Part shown: positions 23,342 through 31,632 of the stretch, piece by piece
Position numbering within the stretch: the stretch's first letter is position 1
How the letters are laid out: every line of letters begins with the position of its first letter
DNA from: Paenibacillus oleatilyticus
GTDB lineage: Bacteria > Bacillota > Bacilli > Paenibacillales > NBRC-103111
Assembly (NCBI RefSeq): GCF_018998565.1
Contig: NZ_JAHNZO010000001.1
Coordinates: forward strand, 139,774-203,773
Length of the DNA: 64,000 nucleotides
Direction: 5' to 3'
Program-made: the position numbers and the translations under genes
Notes under the pieces: generated by a model
What the model saw: only the letters and a program-made list of their open reading frames with translations
Databases searched by the model: none
What the model was told of the DNA's origin: nothing

Positions 23342-26098
23342 TCAGCTTAGAGTCAGCGTGCCTTCCCAATCGGCAGGCGCCCCGTTCTGGAAGTAGTCAT
23401 CGCACAGGTAAAAATACAGCCGGGCCGCTTGATCCCAGCGGTTGCGTTTGATGATTTGCAGGAACGCCTCGCGGGCATCGTAAAATCGCCCGTTCCGATA
23501 CCATTCGACGGCCGCTTCGAAGGCGGCCCGGGTCTCCTCCTTCAATTTCCGCACCTCGGCCCGGTCCCCTTCATAAACATCGTAAAGCCGGACCGCGCGA
23601 TCCTCGCCGTACGGAAGCACCTGTCCGAGCGAGCGGATGGAAAATTCCGCGGGATTCGCAAGCTGCTTGTAAAATGCCTCCGTGATCAGGACGGACACCC
23701 CGAGCTTGTCGGTCAGGGCTTCGAGCTGCTCCGTCCGGTTCACATGCTCGGAAATGACCCCTCCCTCCATTCGCTTTTCCTCCCCGATGACCCCTAGCAT
23801 AACCGGGCCGTGATGAATGGCGATTCCCATATCGATCGGCGCTTTGCCGGCGCTTGTCCGCTCGTCGTTATATTGTTCCAGCGCCTTCCTCATCTCCGTC
23901 GCCGCTTTCAAAGCCCGATCGGCCTGCGACGGAAACAACGCCAGAAAGCCGGCGCCCAAATATTTGCTGACGAAGCCTTCCTGATGGCGGATGACCGGAC
24001 CGAATCTTTGCAAATAGGCGTTAATGAGGTTGAAATTTTGCTCCGGCGTCAGATCGCGTGAAAACCGGTAAAACTCCCTCATATTCGAAACCAGAATGCA
24101 CATCTCCTGCTGCACCTGATCGCCCAGATGCACGTTCACAATGCTGTCTTTGCCGATAAATTTCAGAAACTGCTGCGGGACAAAGCGGTAATAAGCCTCG
24201 CTGAAGCTGGTGATTTCACCGATGTAATTCCGGATATGGAGCGCCATCATGTTGAAGCGGTCGCCCAAGTCCGCGAGCTCGTCCCGCGAACGGATATCGA
24301 CAGCCGCCTCCCATTTCCCGCCCGCAATTTCGTTGACGCTGGCACGCAATCGGCGGATGGAGATCGAGATCGACAAGGCGATCGCGCTAAACAAAAGCAA
24401 AATAACCAGCGTGATCAGCCCCATGTTGCGGATGATGACCAGCTTTAAGTCCTGATTATGCTCTCTGAGTCCGTTCGCATCCTTGCCCGTTTCATACACC
24501 CCGACCATGTTCCCGGAAGAGTTATACACGGGACTGAGCGCATAAATCCAATACCCTCTGGAGTCGTCCGTCGAGCCGGTAACCGCCTTCCCCGTCTCGA
24601 TGACCTGCCGGTAATCCGGCGTCAGCTCCATCGGCCGGAACATCGGCACGCTGCTGTCATCATCCATGACGATAAACAGCTCCCCATTCTCCAGCTTATA
24701 TAAGGTCGTATACTGCCCCTCGCGTTTGCCCCCCAGGGACCCATACAGGGCCGACAGGCTGCTGCGAATCGTGAGGTAATCGCCGTTCATGTAATCCAGC
24801 GGAGAGTTCAGCTCCTCCAAATCGTCTCCCTTGACGAAATAATTGCTTCCGGCGGCAACCAGCAGGAAGTTGTTCTCCACCTCATGCTCCAGCTTCTCCG
24901 ACACTCTCTGGTAAACCGCCTCCGACAGCCAGAGCATGGAAGCGACGACAATCGGCACAAAGGCGATCAGGAACTTGAGCATCAGCGGCACCTTCCGGTC
25001 CAGCATATGAACGTAAACGAACCGGTGAAGCCAAATGACCAGCGCCAGCTCGATCAGCGCCAGAAACCAGAATAAGTACCCCAGAGCCGTGTCTCTCGCC
25101 GTATAGGCAAAGGATGAAAAAGACTGCGCAATCGCCCCGTCCCGGTCCCTCTTCACGAACTGGTTCTCGGTCACGGCAAAAATGCCGCCGTTGGGCGATG
25201 CATAGACGTGCAGCAGCGTTCCCAGCTTACCATAACCGGCTTTGTCAAACAGCTGCTTATTCAGCAGCGATTCGACGACGTACGGCTCCTGCGGATCAAG
25301 CCGGCTGATATCGTTCAACTGCTCGTTGACAAAAACGAGACGATGCTGCGGATCGACCCGCAAGGACAAGGCAATGTCGCGGGCCGTTCTGTCCATTCCC
25401 GCCAGCGGATACACCAGGCGGGATTCGCCATTCGGAAGAACCTGGAATATCCGGTCTTTTTTCGTCGAGTAAAAGCGGCCCTCCGCACTTACTCCCGCCG
25501 CATCGGCCGGCAATTCGCCGGCCGGCAGCGTCGTGCGGAACACTTCCTCACCGGTGCCTCCGTTCAGCGGCAGCGCATGCAGAAGGACGGAATTGTCGTC
25601 CAAAATGTAGTAGTACAGCCGGTTGTCCTGTACTGTCAACGATCGGATCTTCCCGACGCGGAGCATCGATTCGTTAGGGGTGTCGTAGCGGTATTCAGCC
25701 AATGTGCGCACGTCGCTTCCGTCCGCACTGATTTTGACGATGTTCTCCCCGGTCACATATAGGCCGTACGGATCGAGCCGCGTATTCAGCACATAGACGT
25801 TGCCTTCGTCGTCGGCCGCCAAGCCGTTATATTGGTTCATTCCGCCCGATACGTTCTTGCTTACCGAGTGGGTGTACAAAATGCTGCCGTCCTTGTCCGT
25901 TTTAATAATCGTGCGCTTGGATTTGCCGATGAAATACAAACGATCCGCCGAATCCGCGGTCACCTTGAAGATGCCTTCGAACGCCAGGGAGCGGTCCCAA
26001 GGAAGCTGCGCGATGCCTTGCCCCGCCGTGCGGTATAGCCCCCAGCCCGTCAATACAATGGCTGCGGAAAGCAGTAAAAGAATTAATTTCTTGTTCAT
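23342..26098 (-). CDS. membrane receptor with degenerate class III cyclase domain
   Basis: 918 residues in order: a signal-anchor helix (residues 4-20); an external beta-propeller-like region to about 325; a helix pair (FWFLALIELALVIWLHRF and LMLKFLIAFVPIVVASMLWL); an external CACHE-like domain; another helix (MGLITLVILLLFSAIALSIS); HAMP; a class III cyclase domain from about residue 630 to 830; and a C-terminal TPR-like helix set. The two metal aspartates are lost: the usual FSDI reads LVSNMREF (Asn near 671), and the usual GDA reads KYLGAGFLALF (Ala near 714). The fold is otherwise intact (GEEKRMEGGVISEHVN). It is likely a sensor that binds, or signals without making, cyclic nucleotide. Confidence 0.88.
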   Translation of the reverse strand: MNKKLILLLLSAAIVLTGWGLYRTAGQGIAQLPWDRSLAFEGIFKVTADSADRLYFIGKSKRTIIKTDKDGSILYTHSVSKNVSGGMNQYNGLAADDEGNVYVLNTRLDPYGLYVTGENIVKISADGSDVRTLAEYRYDTPNESMLRVGKIRSLTVQDNRLYYYILDDNSVLLHALPLNGGTGEEVFRTTLPAGELPADAAGVSAEGRFYSTKKDRIFQVLPNGESRLVYPLAGMDRTARDIALSLRVDPQHRLVFVNEQLNDISRLDPQEPYVVESLLNKQLFDKAGYGKLGTLLHVYASPNGGIFAVTENQFVKRDRDGAIAQSFSSFAYTARDTALGYLFWFLALIELALVIWLHRFVYVHMLDRKVPLMLKFLIAFVPIVVASMLWLSEAVYQRVSEKLEHEVENNFLLVAAGSNYFVKGDDLEELNSPLDYMNGDYLTIRSSLSALYGSLGGKREGQYTTLYKLENGELFIVMDDDSSVPMFRPMELTPDYRQVIETGKAVTGSTDDSRGYWIYALSPVYNSSGNMVGVYETGKDANGLREHNQDLKLVIIRNMGLITLVILLLFSAIALSISISIRRLRASVNEIAGGKWEAAVDIRSRDELADLGDRFNMMALHIRNYIGEITSFSEAYYRFVPQQFLKFIGKDSIVNVHLGDQVQQEMCILVSNMREFYRFSRDLTPEQNFNLINAYLQRFGPVIRHQEGFVSKYLGAGFLALFPSQADRALKAATEMRKALEQYNDERTSAGKAPIDMGIAIHHGPVMLGVIGEEKRMEGGVISEHVNRTEQLEALTDKLGVSVLITEAFYKQLANPAEFSIRSLGQVLPYGEDRAVRLYDVYEGDRAEVRKLKEETRAAFEAAVEWYRNGRFYDAREAFLQIIKRNRWDQAARLYFYLCDDYFQNGAPADWEGTLTLS

Positions 26099-26128
26099 CC
26101 GCTATCGTTTCTCCTCTATTCGCCGAAG

Positions 26129-26280
26129 CCGTCGATCCGAATGATCGCAGACGGCTCATGCCAAGTCACGCCAAGCCCCAATCCTTCGGGCACAAATCGC
26201 AAGGAACCATCGTTCTTCCTTCGACGAACCGGGGAGGGAAGTCCAGCGTGGCGGGCGTCCCGTTTAGATAAGCTTCCGGA
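26129..26280 (-). pseudogene. frameshifted copper-amine-oxidase-N-like stalk domain
   Basis: Minus strand frame 1 reads AYLNGTPATLDFPPRFVEGR then TMVP. After loss of one base near 26201 the next frame reads LRFVPEGLGLGVTWHEPSAI then IRIDGFGE stop at 26129. Together these give a complete stalk domain of the Cu_amine_oxidN1 type, common in Paenibacillus surface proteins. It lies immediately after the TolC-like gene and probably was its C-terminal domain or a short separate gene. The gap could be a real mutation or a sequencing error. Confidence 0.65.
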
Positions 26281-26312
26281 CGGTCCACACGGCAGAACAG
26301 ACCGCTCCGGCT

Positions 26313-27788
26313 TTACTGATCGTGACCGTCCGGTCCAGCTCCGCTTTCTTCGCGCCGGTCCGCTGCTACCGCAGCCCGATAAGGAAGCGCACCCGGCTTC
26401 CAGGCCGAATCGAGCGCGCCTGCGGAGACGACGTTCAGCGCCAACAAGGCGCTCCTGTAAGCGTAGTACCCGGCTATCGCCCCCTTTTGCGCTTCTTCCG
26501 AAGCCTCGCTCGCTTTCTCGAATTCGTCATCCTTGATCCAGCCGACGGCGTGCTTTTTGCTTGCCGCTTCCAGCTCGGTTTTGCGCGTGTCAACCAGCAT
26601 TAACGCCTGCGCATAAGCTTCTTCGGCCGTCTTGGCGTCGAGGTACGACTTTTTCACTTTGTCGATCAGCTTTTTGCGGGTGTCCTGTTCCTTCAACCGG
26701 GCTTTGTCCGCCTCCAGCATCGACACCGGAAGCGAATACGGCGCGTCGTCGAAATAACGCAGCCCGTCATATTCCCCTTGCAGCACAACTTTCGGCACCC
26801 GCAAAACGATCGGAACGATAGGAACCGGGATCAAGAAAATCCCCTCCCACTTCCGCTTGATCTCGCCGAGCAGGCTGTCGTAGTTCGCCATGAACAGCTC
26901 GTAATCCATCGCCGGGGTGGAGTACATCGCTTCGATCAGCTGCATGTCCTTCTCGCCGAATTTGGCGGAGTACAGCTTGCGCGTCAGATGGACTTTTTCC
27001 TCGGCCAGTTTCCGGGCTTCCGTATCTTTATACAGCTCAAAATCATGCTTCTCCGCATAAGCGACAAACTCCCGCATTTGCTCCTGCGTGAGCACGACGT
27101 AATCGGGCATCGTCTCCACGGTGAACGCCGATTCCGGATCGATGCCCAGCTTCTCCCCAAGCTGCAGCTTGGCTGATTTGAGCGCCAATCGGGCGACCTT
27201 CAGCTCGGATTGCGCGCGATCCACGGCTTCCTTCCGCTTATCCGCCTCTTCTTGTCCGGCAGCTCCGAACTTCAGCTTCGTCTCCAGCGTGGTCAGCCGC
27301 TTTTGGGCCTGCGTCCATTTTTGCTCCAGCAGCGCTGCGTTATCCGCCGCCTGAAGCGTCGTGAAAACAAGCTTCTCCACCTCCGAGCGCAGCTGCAGCT
27401 CCTTGCTCGCCAGCTCCCGCTCGGCCTCGCCCAGCACCTTGCGCGCTTCCGGAACCTTAAGACCGATGCCCAAATCTTGGGATAAGCTGTGCGGCTTCGC
27501 AAGCCGGCTGCTGCTGTCCTTTTCGCGCTGATTCGTTACGGCGTCCTGCGCTTGCGTCAGCTCTATTGTCTTGGCTTGAACCTGAAGGCGGGATTGCGCA
27601 AGCTCCCCCGACTCCGCCGCAGCCAGCTTTAACGCTTCCTCCAGCGTAATTCGCCGCTCTTCCGCCAGCGTGCCCGAGGGCATCAGGCCTTGTACGATCA
27701 CCGCCGCTGCCATAAGCGCGACGGCTGCTTTTTGCAGCTTTCTCAAAAGAACCCACTCCCGCCTATCCATATCGACACGATTCGCCAT
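26313..27788 (-). CDS. secreted TolC-like (outer membrane efflux family) coiled-coil protein
   Basis: 491 residues with a signal peptide (KLQKAAVALMAAAVIVQGLM) and then two long helical regions typical of the OEP/TolC fold, for example ITLEEALKLAAAESGELAQS and KLKFGAAGQEEADKRKEAVD. The second half repeats the pattern (EADKARLKEQDTRKKLIDKV; KTELEAASKKHAVGWIKDDE). A TolC-type protein is odd in a bacterium without an outer membrane; such homologues exist in Bacillota but their role is unclear. The C-terminus changes reading frame near 26350, so the last 15 or so residues may be an artefact. The start is ambiguous (ATG 27788 or 27770, TTG further in). Confidence 0.7.
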   Translation of the reverse strand: MANRVDMDRREWVLLRKLQKAAVALMAAAVIVQGLMPSGTLAEERRITLEEALKLAAAESGELAQSRLQVQAKTIELTQAQDAVTNQREKDSSSRLAKPHSLSQDLGIGLKVPEARKVLGEAERELASKELQLRSEVEKLVFTTLQAADNAALLEQKWTQAQKRLTTLETKLKFGAAGQEEADKRKEAVDRAQSELKVARLALKSAKLQLGEKLGIDPESAFTVETMPDYVVLTQEQMREFVAYAEKHDFELYKDTEARKLAEEKVHLTRKLYSAKFGEKDMQLIEAMYSTPAMDYELFMANYDSLLGEIKRKWEGIFLIPVPIVPIVLRVPKVVLQGEYDGLRYFDDAPYSLPVSMLEADKARLKEQDTRKKLIDKVKKSYLDAKTAEEAYAQALMLVDTRKTELEAASKKHAVGWIKDDEFEKASEASEEAQKGAIAGYYAYRSALLALNVVSAGALDSAWKPGALPYRAAVAADRREESGAGPDGHDQ

Positions 27789-27805
27789 CCTTCCCCCTAC
27801 GCTTC

Positions 27806-27896
27806 CATACTACTATAATTTTCCAATCCAATACATCCATTTTGTTCTAAAAATGTCGAACTTTCGTTGCCTGCTTCAGGCGAGTATAGTAGTATG
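27806..27896. promoter_or_regulatory. divergent promoter region with long-spaced inverted repeat
   Basis: CATACTACTATA (27806-27817) and its exact reverse complement TATAGTAGTATG (27885-27896) face each other across 67 bases. Read outward, each gives TATAGT followed by AGTATG-purine-AG. Thus the TolC-like gene and the PAAR-like gene seem to have matching -10/initiation regions. A GCCTGCTTCAGGC palindrome (27869-27881) lies beside the plus-strand copy and could be an operator. This suggests coordinated expression. Confidence 0.55.
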
Positions 27897-27948
27897 AAGG
27901 TAATGAAGCAAAGCACGCGACTTAGCAAATAAAAAGGGGGGCGGCAAG

Positions 27949-28335
27949 ATGGGACAACTTGTATGCGGAGGGGCGACGATCCGGTGCAGCTTCGGCAATG
28001 CGCCGGTTTCGCTTCAGGTATTGCCGGCGAACCGGGTCACAACCTCCATGCCGATTGCCAACATTATGGACAACAAGCCGATGGTCAACGTGCTGCCTTT
28101 CGGGATGTGCAGCTCTATGGCCAATCCGCAGGTCGCTGCGGCAACGGCGGCCAAATTCGGCGTTATGACCCCCATGCCCTGCGTACCCGTGACCGCTGCG
28201 CCATGGGCGCCAGGCTCTCCGACCGTACTAATCGGCAACATGCCTGCCCTGAACAACAGCTCGAAGCTCGTCTGTTCCTGGGGCGGGTTGATCGAGATTG
28301 CAGTTCCCGGCCAAGCGACCATTCAAGTGCCGTAG
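27949..28335 (+). CDS. PAAR-like DUF4280 protein, spike tip of the injection system
   Basis: 128 residues of the DUF4280 PAAR-like family: MGQLVCGGATIRCSFGNAPV, then repeated Cys/Met-rich turns (CSSMANPQVAAATAAKFG; MTPMPCVPVTAAPWAPGSPT) and a C-terminal VCSWGGLIEIAVPGQATI. Such proteins sharpen the tip of contractile spikes and can carry effectors. Its homologue of Afp10 is missing from the minus-strand cluster, so this gene probably supplies it. GGGGGGCGGCAAG precedes the ATG. Followed after 15 bases by the MORN protein gene. Confidence 0.85.
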   Translation: MGQLVCGGATIRCSFGNAPVSLQVLPANRVTTSMPIANIMDNKPMVNVLPFGMCSSMANPQVAAATAAKFGVMTPMPCVPVTAAPWAPGSPTVLIGNMPALNNSSKLVCSWGGLIEIAVPGQATIQVP

Positions 28336-28350
28336 AAGGAGCGACAAGTA

Positions 28351-29874
28351 GTGATTGAATCGATGATCAAGCCGTTTATCGCCCCGCTGAAGCAAACGGC
28401 CGCTCTGCCGAAGCTGGCGGTCAAGAAGACGACCGACGCCTGCAAAACGATTCTGAGCGCCAAGGAAGTCACCAAGCAAAGCTACGTGCCGATCGGCAAT
28501 TACTATGTGCAAAAGAGGCTCATCGTCATTGTGGCGCTGGTCCTGCTGGCACTCGTCTATTTCATCTGGATCAAGCCTCCGGCCTTCGTGAGCCGCATGT
28601 TCGGATTTGTACCAACCTTTCATGAGCAGAGCGGAGCCCCTCTCACCTATACCGGCAAAGCCAAAGTTTTCGATCAAGCTGGCTGGTTCAAATACGAAGG
28701 GGAGCTGAAGGACGGCGTCTTTCAAGGCCCCGGGAAGCTGTACGATCCCAAAGGAAAGCTGAACCGGCAAGGGGAGTTCGACAAAGGCCAGCTTGCATCC
28801 GGCGAAGAGCTCGGTCCCGACGGCACGCTGCTGTACCGCGGAGGCTTTGCCGAGGGACTATATTCAGGCACGGGCACCCTGTTCCACCCGAACGGTAAAA
28901 TCCGCTACCAGGGCGAGTTTCAAGCAGGCATCCCCGCAGGAAAAGGCAAGGCGTTCGACGAGAACGGCAAAGTCATGTACGAAGGAAGCTTCGTCGGCGG
29001 CCTTTACTCCGGAGACGGTACCGAATACGATTCCGGCGGCGCGGTAAAGTACCAGGGACAGTTTCTGGCGGGAAAATATAACGGCGCAGGCAAGCTGCTT
29101 GCCGAATCGGGCTCGGTACTATACGAAGGCGGATTCACAAACGGATCGTACTCCGGTGAAGGCACGGAGTATTTCGGAACGGGATCGGCCAAGTATAAGG
29201 GAGCGTTTATGGCAGGCCGGTACAGCGGAACGGGACAAGCCTATTACGAAAACGGCAACCCGAAATACAGCGGGGACTTTGTCGCCGGCGTGTACAGCGG
29301 GAACGGAGAGGCCTTCTCCGAAAACGGCCAGCCGCTTTATAAAGGAAGATTCTCCGGCGGACTGTACGACGGATTGGGGCAGCTGCTCGGCAAGGACGGA
29401 AAGCCGACTTACGTTGGTTTCTTTCGGCAGGGCGAGCCCGATTATACCGCTTTTCTAGGGATGACCGGGACCAAAATCGAAGAACTGCTGGGCAAAGCGC
29501 CGGAAACCACTGTCATCGACACCCCCGACGGAACGCCGGAGCTGCTTATGGGCTACCGCAATTACCGGATGGCGTTTACCGTGAAATTATCGCAGTCCGA
29601 CCCTCAAGCCACCTATATTGCGGCTGTGAAGCTGACCGACCCGGATACGATCGAAGCTCTGGCGGCGAGCTTTGAAGAGCGTTACCGCAAGCTCGTCAAG
29701 GACGATCCGAAGCAAGCCCTGCTGGCAAAAACAAGCCTCAGCGTATCGCCGGACGAACGAAGAGACATTTACATCGCCGATTCGTATGTTTACCGTTTCC
29801 TTTACAGCCCCGCCCATACGCTGAAAGAACTGGAAGTGTCCGGCGGTCAAAAAGCGGAGAAAACGAAGCACTAG
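28351..29874 (+). CDS. membrane-anchored MORN-repeat protein
   Basis: 507 residues. An N-terminal segment of about 55 residues, one membrane helix (residues 57-73, LIVIVALVLLALVYFIW), and then about eleven MORN/YwqK-type repeats (e.g. YRGGFAEGLYSGTGTLFHPN; YEGSFVGGLYSGDGTEY) to about residue 370. The C-terminal domain is non-repetitive (FLGMTGTKIEELLGKAPETT). The GTG start has AAGGAG 8 bases upstream. MORN repeats bind lipids or proteins. Pairing with the PAAR-like tip suggests an accessory or cargo role for the injection system, but this is inference. Confidence 0.75.
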   Translation: MIESMIKPFIAPLKQTAALPKLAVKKTTDACKTILSAKEVTKQSYVPIGNYYVQKRLIVIVALVLLALVYFIWIKPPAFVSRMFGFVPTFHEQSGAPLTYTGKAKVFDQAGWFKYEGELKDGVFQGPGKLYDPKGKLNRQGEFDKGQLASGEELGPDGTLLYRGGFAEGLYSGTGTLFHPNGKIRYQGEFQAGIPAGKGKAFDENGKVMYEGSFVGGLYSGDGTEYDSGGAVKYQGQFLAGKYNGAGKLLAESGSVLYEGGFTNGSYSGEGTEYFGTGSAKYKGAFMAGRYSGTGQAYYENGNPKYSGDFVAGVYSGNGEAFSENGQPLYKGRFSGGLYDGLGQLLGKDGKPTYVGFFRQGEPDYTAFLGMTGTKIEELLGKAPETTVIDTPDGTPELLMGYRNYRMAFTVKLSQSDPQATYIAAVKLTDPDTIEALAASFEERYRKLVKDDPKQALLAKTSLSVSPDERRDIYIADSYVYRFLYSPAHTLKELEVSGGQKAEKTKH

Positions 29875-29903
29875 CCCGGCTTTCTCCGCTTGGCTGCTTT
29901 TTT
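29852..29903 (+). terminator. terminator overlapping the end of the MORN gene
   Basis: 11-bp perfect stem AAGCGGAGAAA (29852-29862) / TTTCTCCGCTT (29881-29891) that includes the last codons, followed by GGCTGCTTTTTT. It separates the plus-strand pair from the convergent eCIS operon end. Confidence 0.75.
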
Positions 29904-29938
29904 GGTTCAAAGTCGCCGTTCGTGCCCGCGTTCCCTTC

Positions 29939-31519
29939 TTAGCCTCGCATATCGTCCTCTTCTTCATCGTCCGCCAAGAAGCCCAGCTCCATTTCATCTT
30001 CATCCTCTAAGAAGCCCTGTTCTTCTTCCCCCATCGTGAATCCTTGTTCTTCTTCGTCCATGAAAAAAATCTGTTCGTCTTCCTCCATCAACAAAATTTC
30101 TTCCTCTCCCGCCGCAGCTCTCCGTTCGTCTTCATCCTCCTCGTCCATTTCGTCCTCGAGCTCGGACTCGTCTACATCCGACTCCGAGTCGGTATCGATG
30201 TTGTAAGAGAACTTGGGTACGTAATCCGGGTCTTGGTCCATCTTTTCTTTTTCCGACTTCGGAATACTGGCGTACGTTCGCGGGATGAGCCGGTTAATCG
30301 TATCCGCGTTCGCTTCGATATCGTATCCGTACGTTGCCGCCTCGCTCAACCATCCCGGGCCGCTGCGCTCCGGAATATGAGGACATTTGTCCATCCAGTC
30401 GTCGTTGCCGGCCTTGTACTCCCCGTAGTTCGCCATCATGCAGATTAAGCAAGGACGCTTCAAGCCCTTCACATGCCCCGCTCTAAACTTCGCGTCATCG
30501 TTCAAATATTTTTTGATCCGCCGCTCCGCATGGAGGTCCACTTTCTTCCCATTCGCTTTCTCTGCTGCCATCGCAACGATCGGCTTGGCGTCAAGGGCAT
30601 CCGACAAATGAGCGTACTCCTCCGGCAGCTCATCCTGCAAAAGACGCGCTTTGATTTTTTCCAGATGCCGGACGACTCGTTCCTTTACTTCCGGAAGCAT
30701 TTTGGGAAATTTTTCGGCTCCGGTTTTTTCGTATTCCCGCACAATGTTTCCCAACAATTCCTTCGTGCTTAACCCGGTTTCATCCACCTCTTGCTTTTTG
30801 TTTTTCCTGACGAAATGTTTCTTATTCTGATTCTCGTTCGCAGCGAGATAAAACCGGTCATCGTCGAACAGTCCGGCTTGAACCTCTTGAGTCTTCCCTT
30901 TAAGCTTGAAGTAGAAGGCGGAGGAAATCCAGCGCAGCACTTGATCCGTCCGGTTGTTCTCATAGCTTTTCGGTGGAATCAAGGATACTGCATTATTATT
31001 GTACAAGTCGTTGACGCTGACGTGCTCTTGATCCGATCCCGCATTTTTCTCAGCCGTATCTGCAAACTTCACAGGGACCTTGTGAATTTCCCCGGCGGAC
31101 AAGCTTACGTTCGAATTTTCCCATTTGGAGCCGGTTAGACCTTGATTTAATTTAGCTTTGACCCTCTTGAAAAAAGCCTTCTTCTGCTCCAAACGTCTTT
31201 TGGCCGCTGCGGAGTTCTGCTCCCTCCGTTCTTCTTCGCTCAGCTTCTTGGATTTGATCACTTTCTTTTTCTTTTTTTTCTGTTCCGAATCGTCTGCGTC
31301 TTTTGATTTTTTTCTTTTCGTTGCTGGCTTACGCGTGTCAGACTCTTCGTCTTTCTTCCCCATAAGCTGCAAGACCGCTTGGTTCCCCAAGCTTTTCTGG
31401 AGCTGCATCATTGCTTGCAGGGGCGGAAGCAAAGACCCGTTTCCTGCTCGGGTCCTTGCTTGACCGGATTCCGCCGCAGGGTCGGCCGTTCTGTGCGCTA
31501 TCGTCGGACGAATGGGCAT
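29939..31519 (-). CDS. candidate eCIS cargo with deaminase-superfamily motifs
   Basis: 526 residues from the ATG at 31519 (GAGGAAG upstream). Residues 39-53 carry QLQKSLGNQAVLQLM, a motif shared with two other proteins of this cluster. Residues 66-92 are lysine-rich (TKRKKSK, KKKKKKVIKSKK) like a bipartite nuclear signal. A middle domain follows. H330-A331-E332 and P356-C357-L-I-C360 form the zinc/catalytic signature of the cytidine/nucleic-acid deaminase superfamily used by many polymorphic toxins. From about residue 441 the tail is extremely acidic with EEEQGF-type repeats. It is the last gene of the eCIS operon, and no immunity gene is apparent. Deaminase activity is predicted only. Confidence 0.72.
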   Translation of the reverse strand: MPIRPTIAHRTADPAAESGQARTRAGNGSLLPPLQAMMQLQKSLGNQAVLQLMGKKDEESDTRKPATKRKKSKDADDSEQKKKKKKVIKSKKLSEEERREQNSAAAKRRLEQKKAFFKRVKAKLNQGLTGSKWENSNVSLSAGEIHKVPVKFADTAEKNAGSDQEHVSVNDLYNNNAVSLIPPKSYENNRTDQVLRWISSAFYFKLKGKTQEVQAGLFDDDRFYLAANENQNKKHFVRKNKKQEVDETGLSTKELLGNIVREYEKTGAEKFPKMLPEVKERVVRHLEKIKARLLQDELPEEYAHLSDALDAKPIVAMAAEKANGKKVDLHAERRIKKYLNDDAKFRAGHVKGLKRPCLICMMANYGEYKAGNDDWMDKCPHIPERSGPGWLSEAATYGYDIEANADTINRLIPRTYASIPKSEKEKMDQDPDYVPKFSYNIDTDSESDVDESELEDEMDEEDEDERRAAAGEEEILLMEEDEQIFFMDEEEQGFTMGEEEQGFLEDEDEMELGFLADDEEEDDMRG

Positions 31520-31632
31520 CGAGCTTCCTCGCTTTCTCGCTGTTTGATGCAATCCTCTGCCGCTCGGGGGCACCCTTCGTGAATCCGGGATGCCTCACCG
31601 GGGGGTTGTCTGCGATCCGTCGAGCGCGCCGC

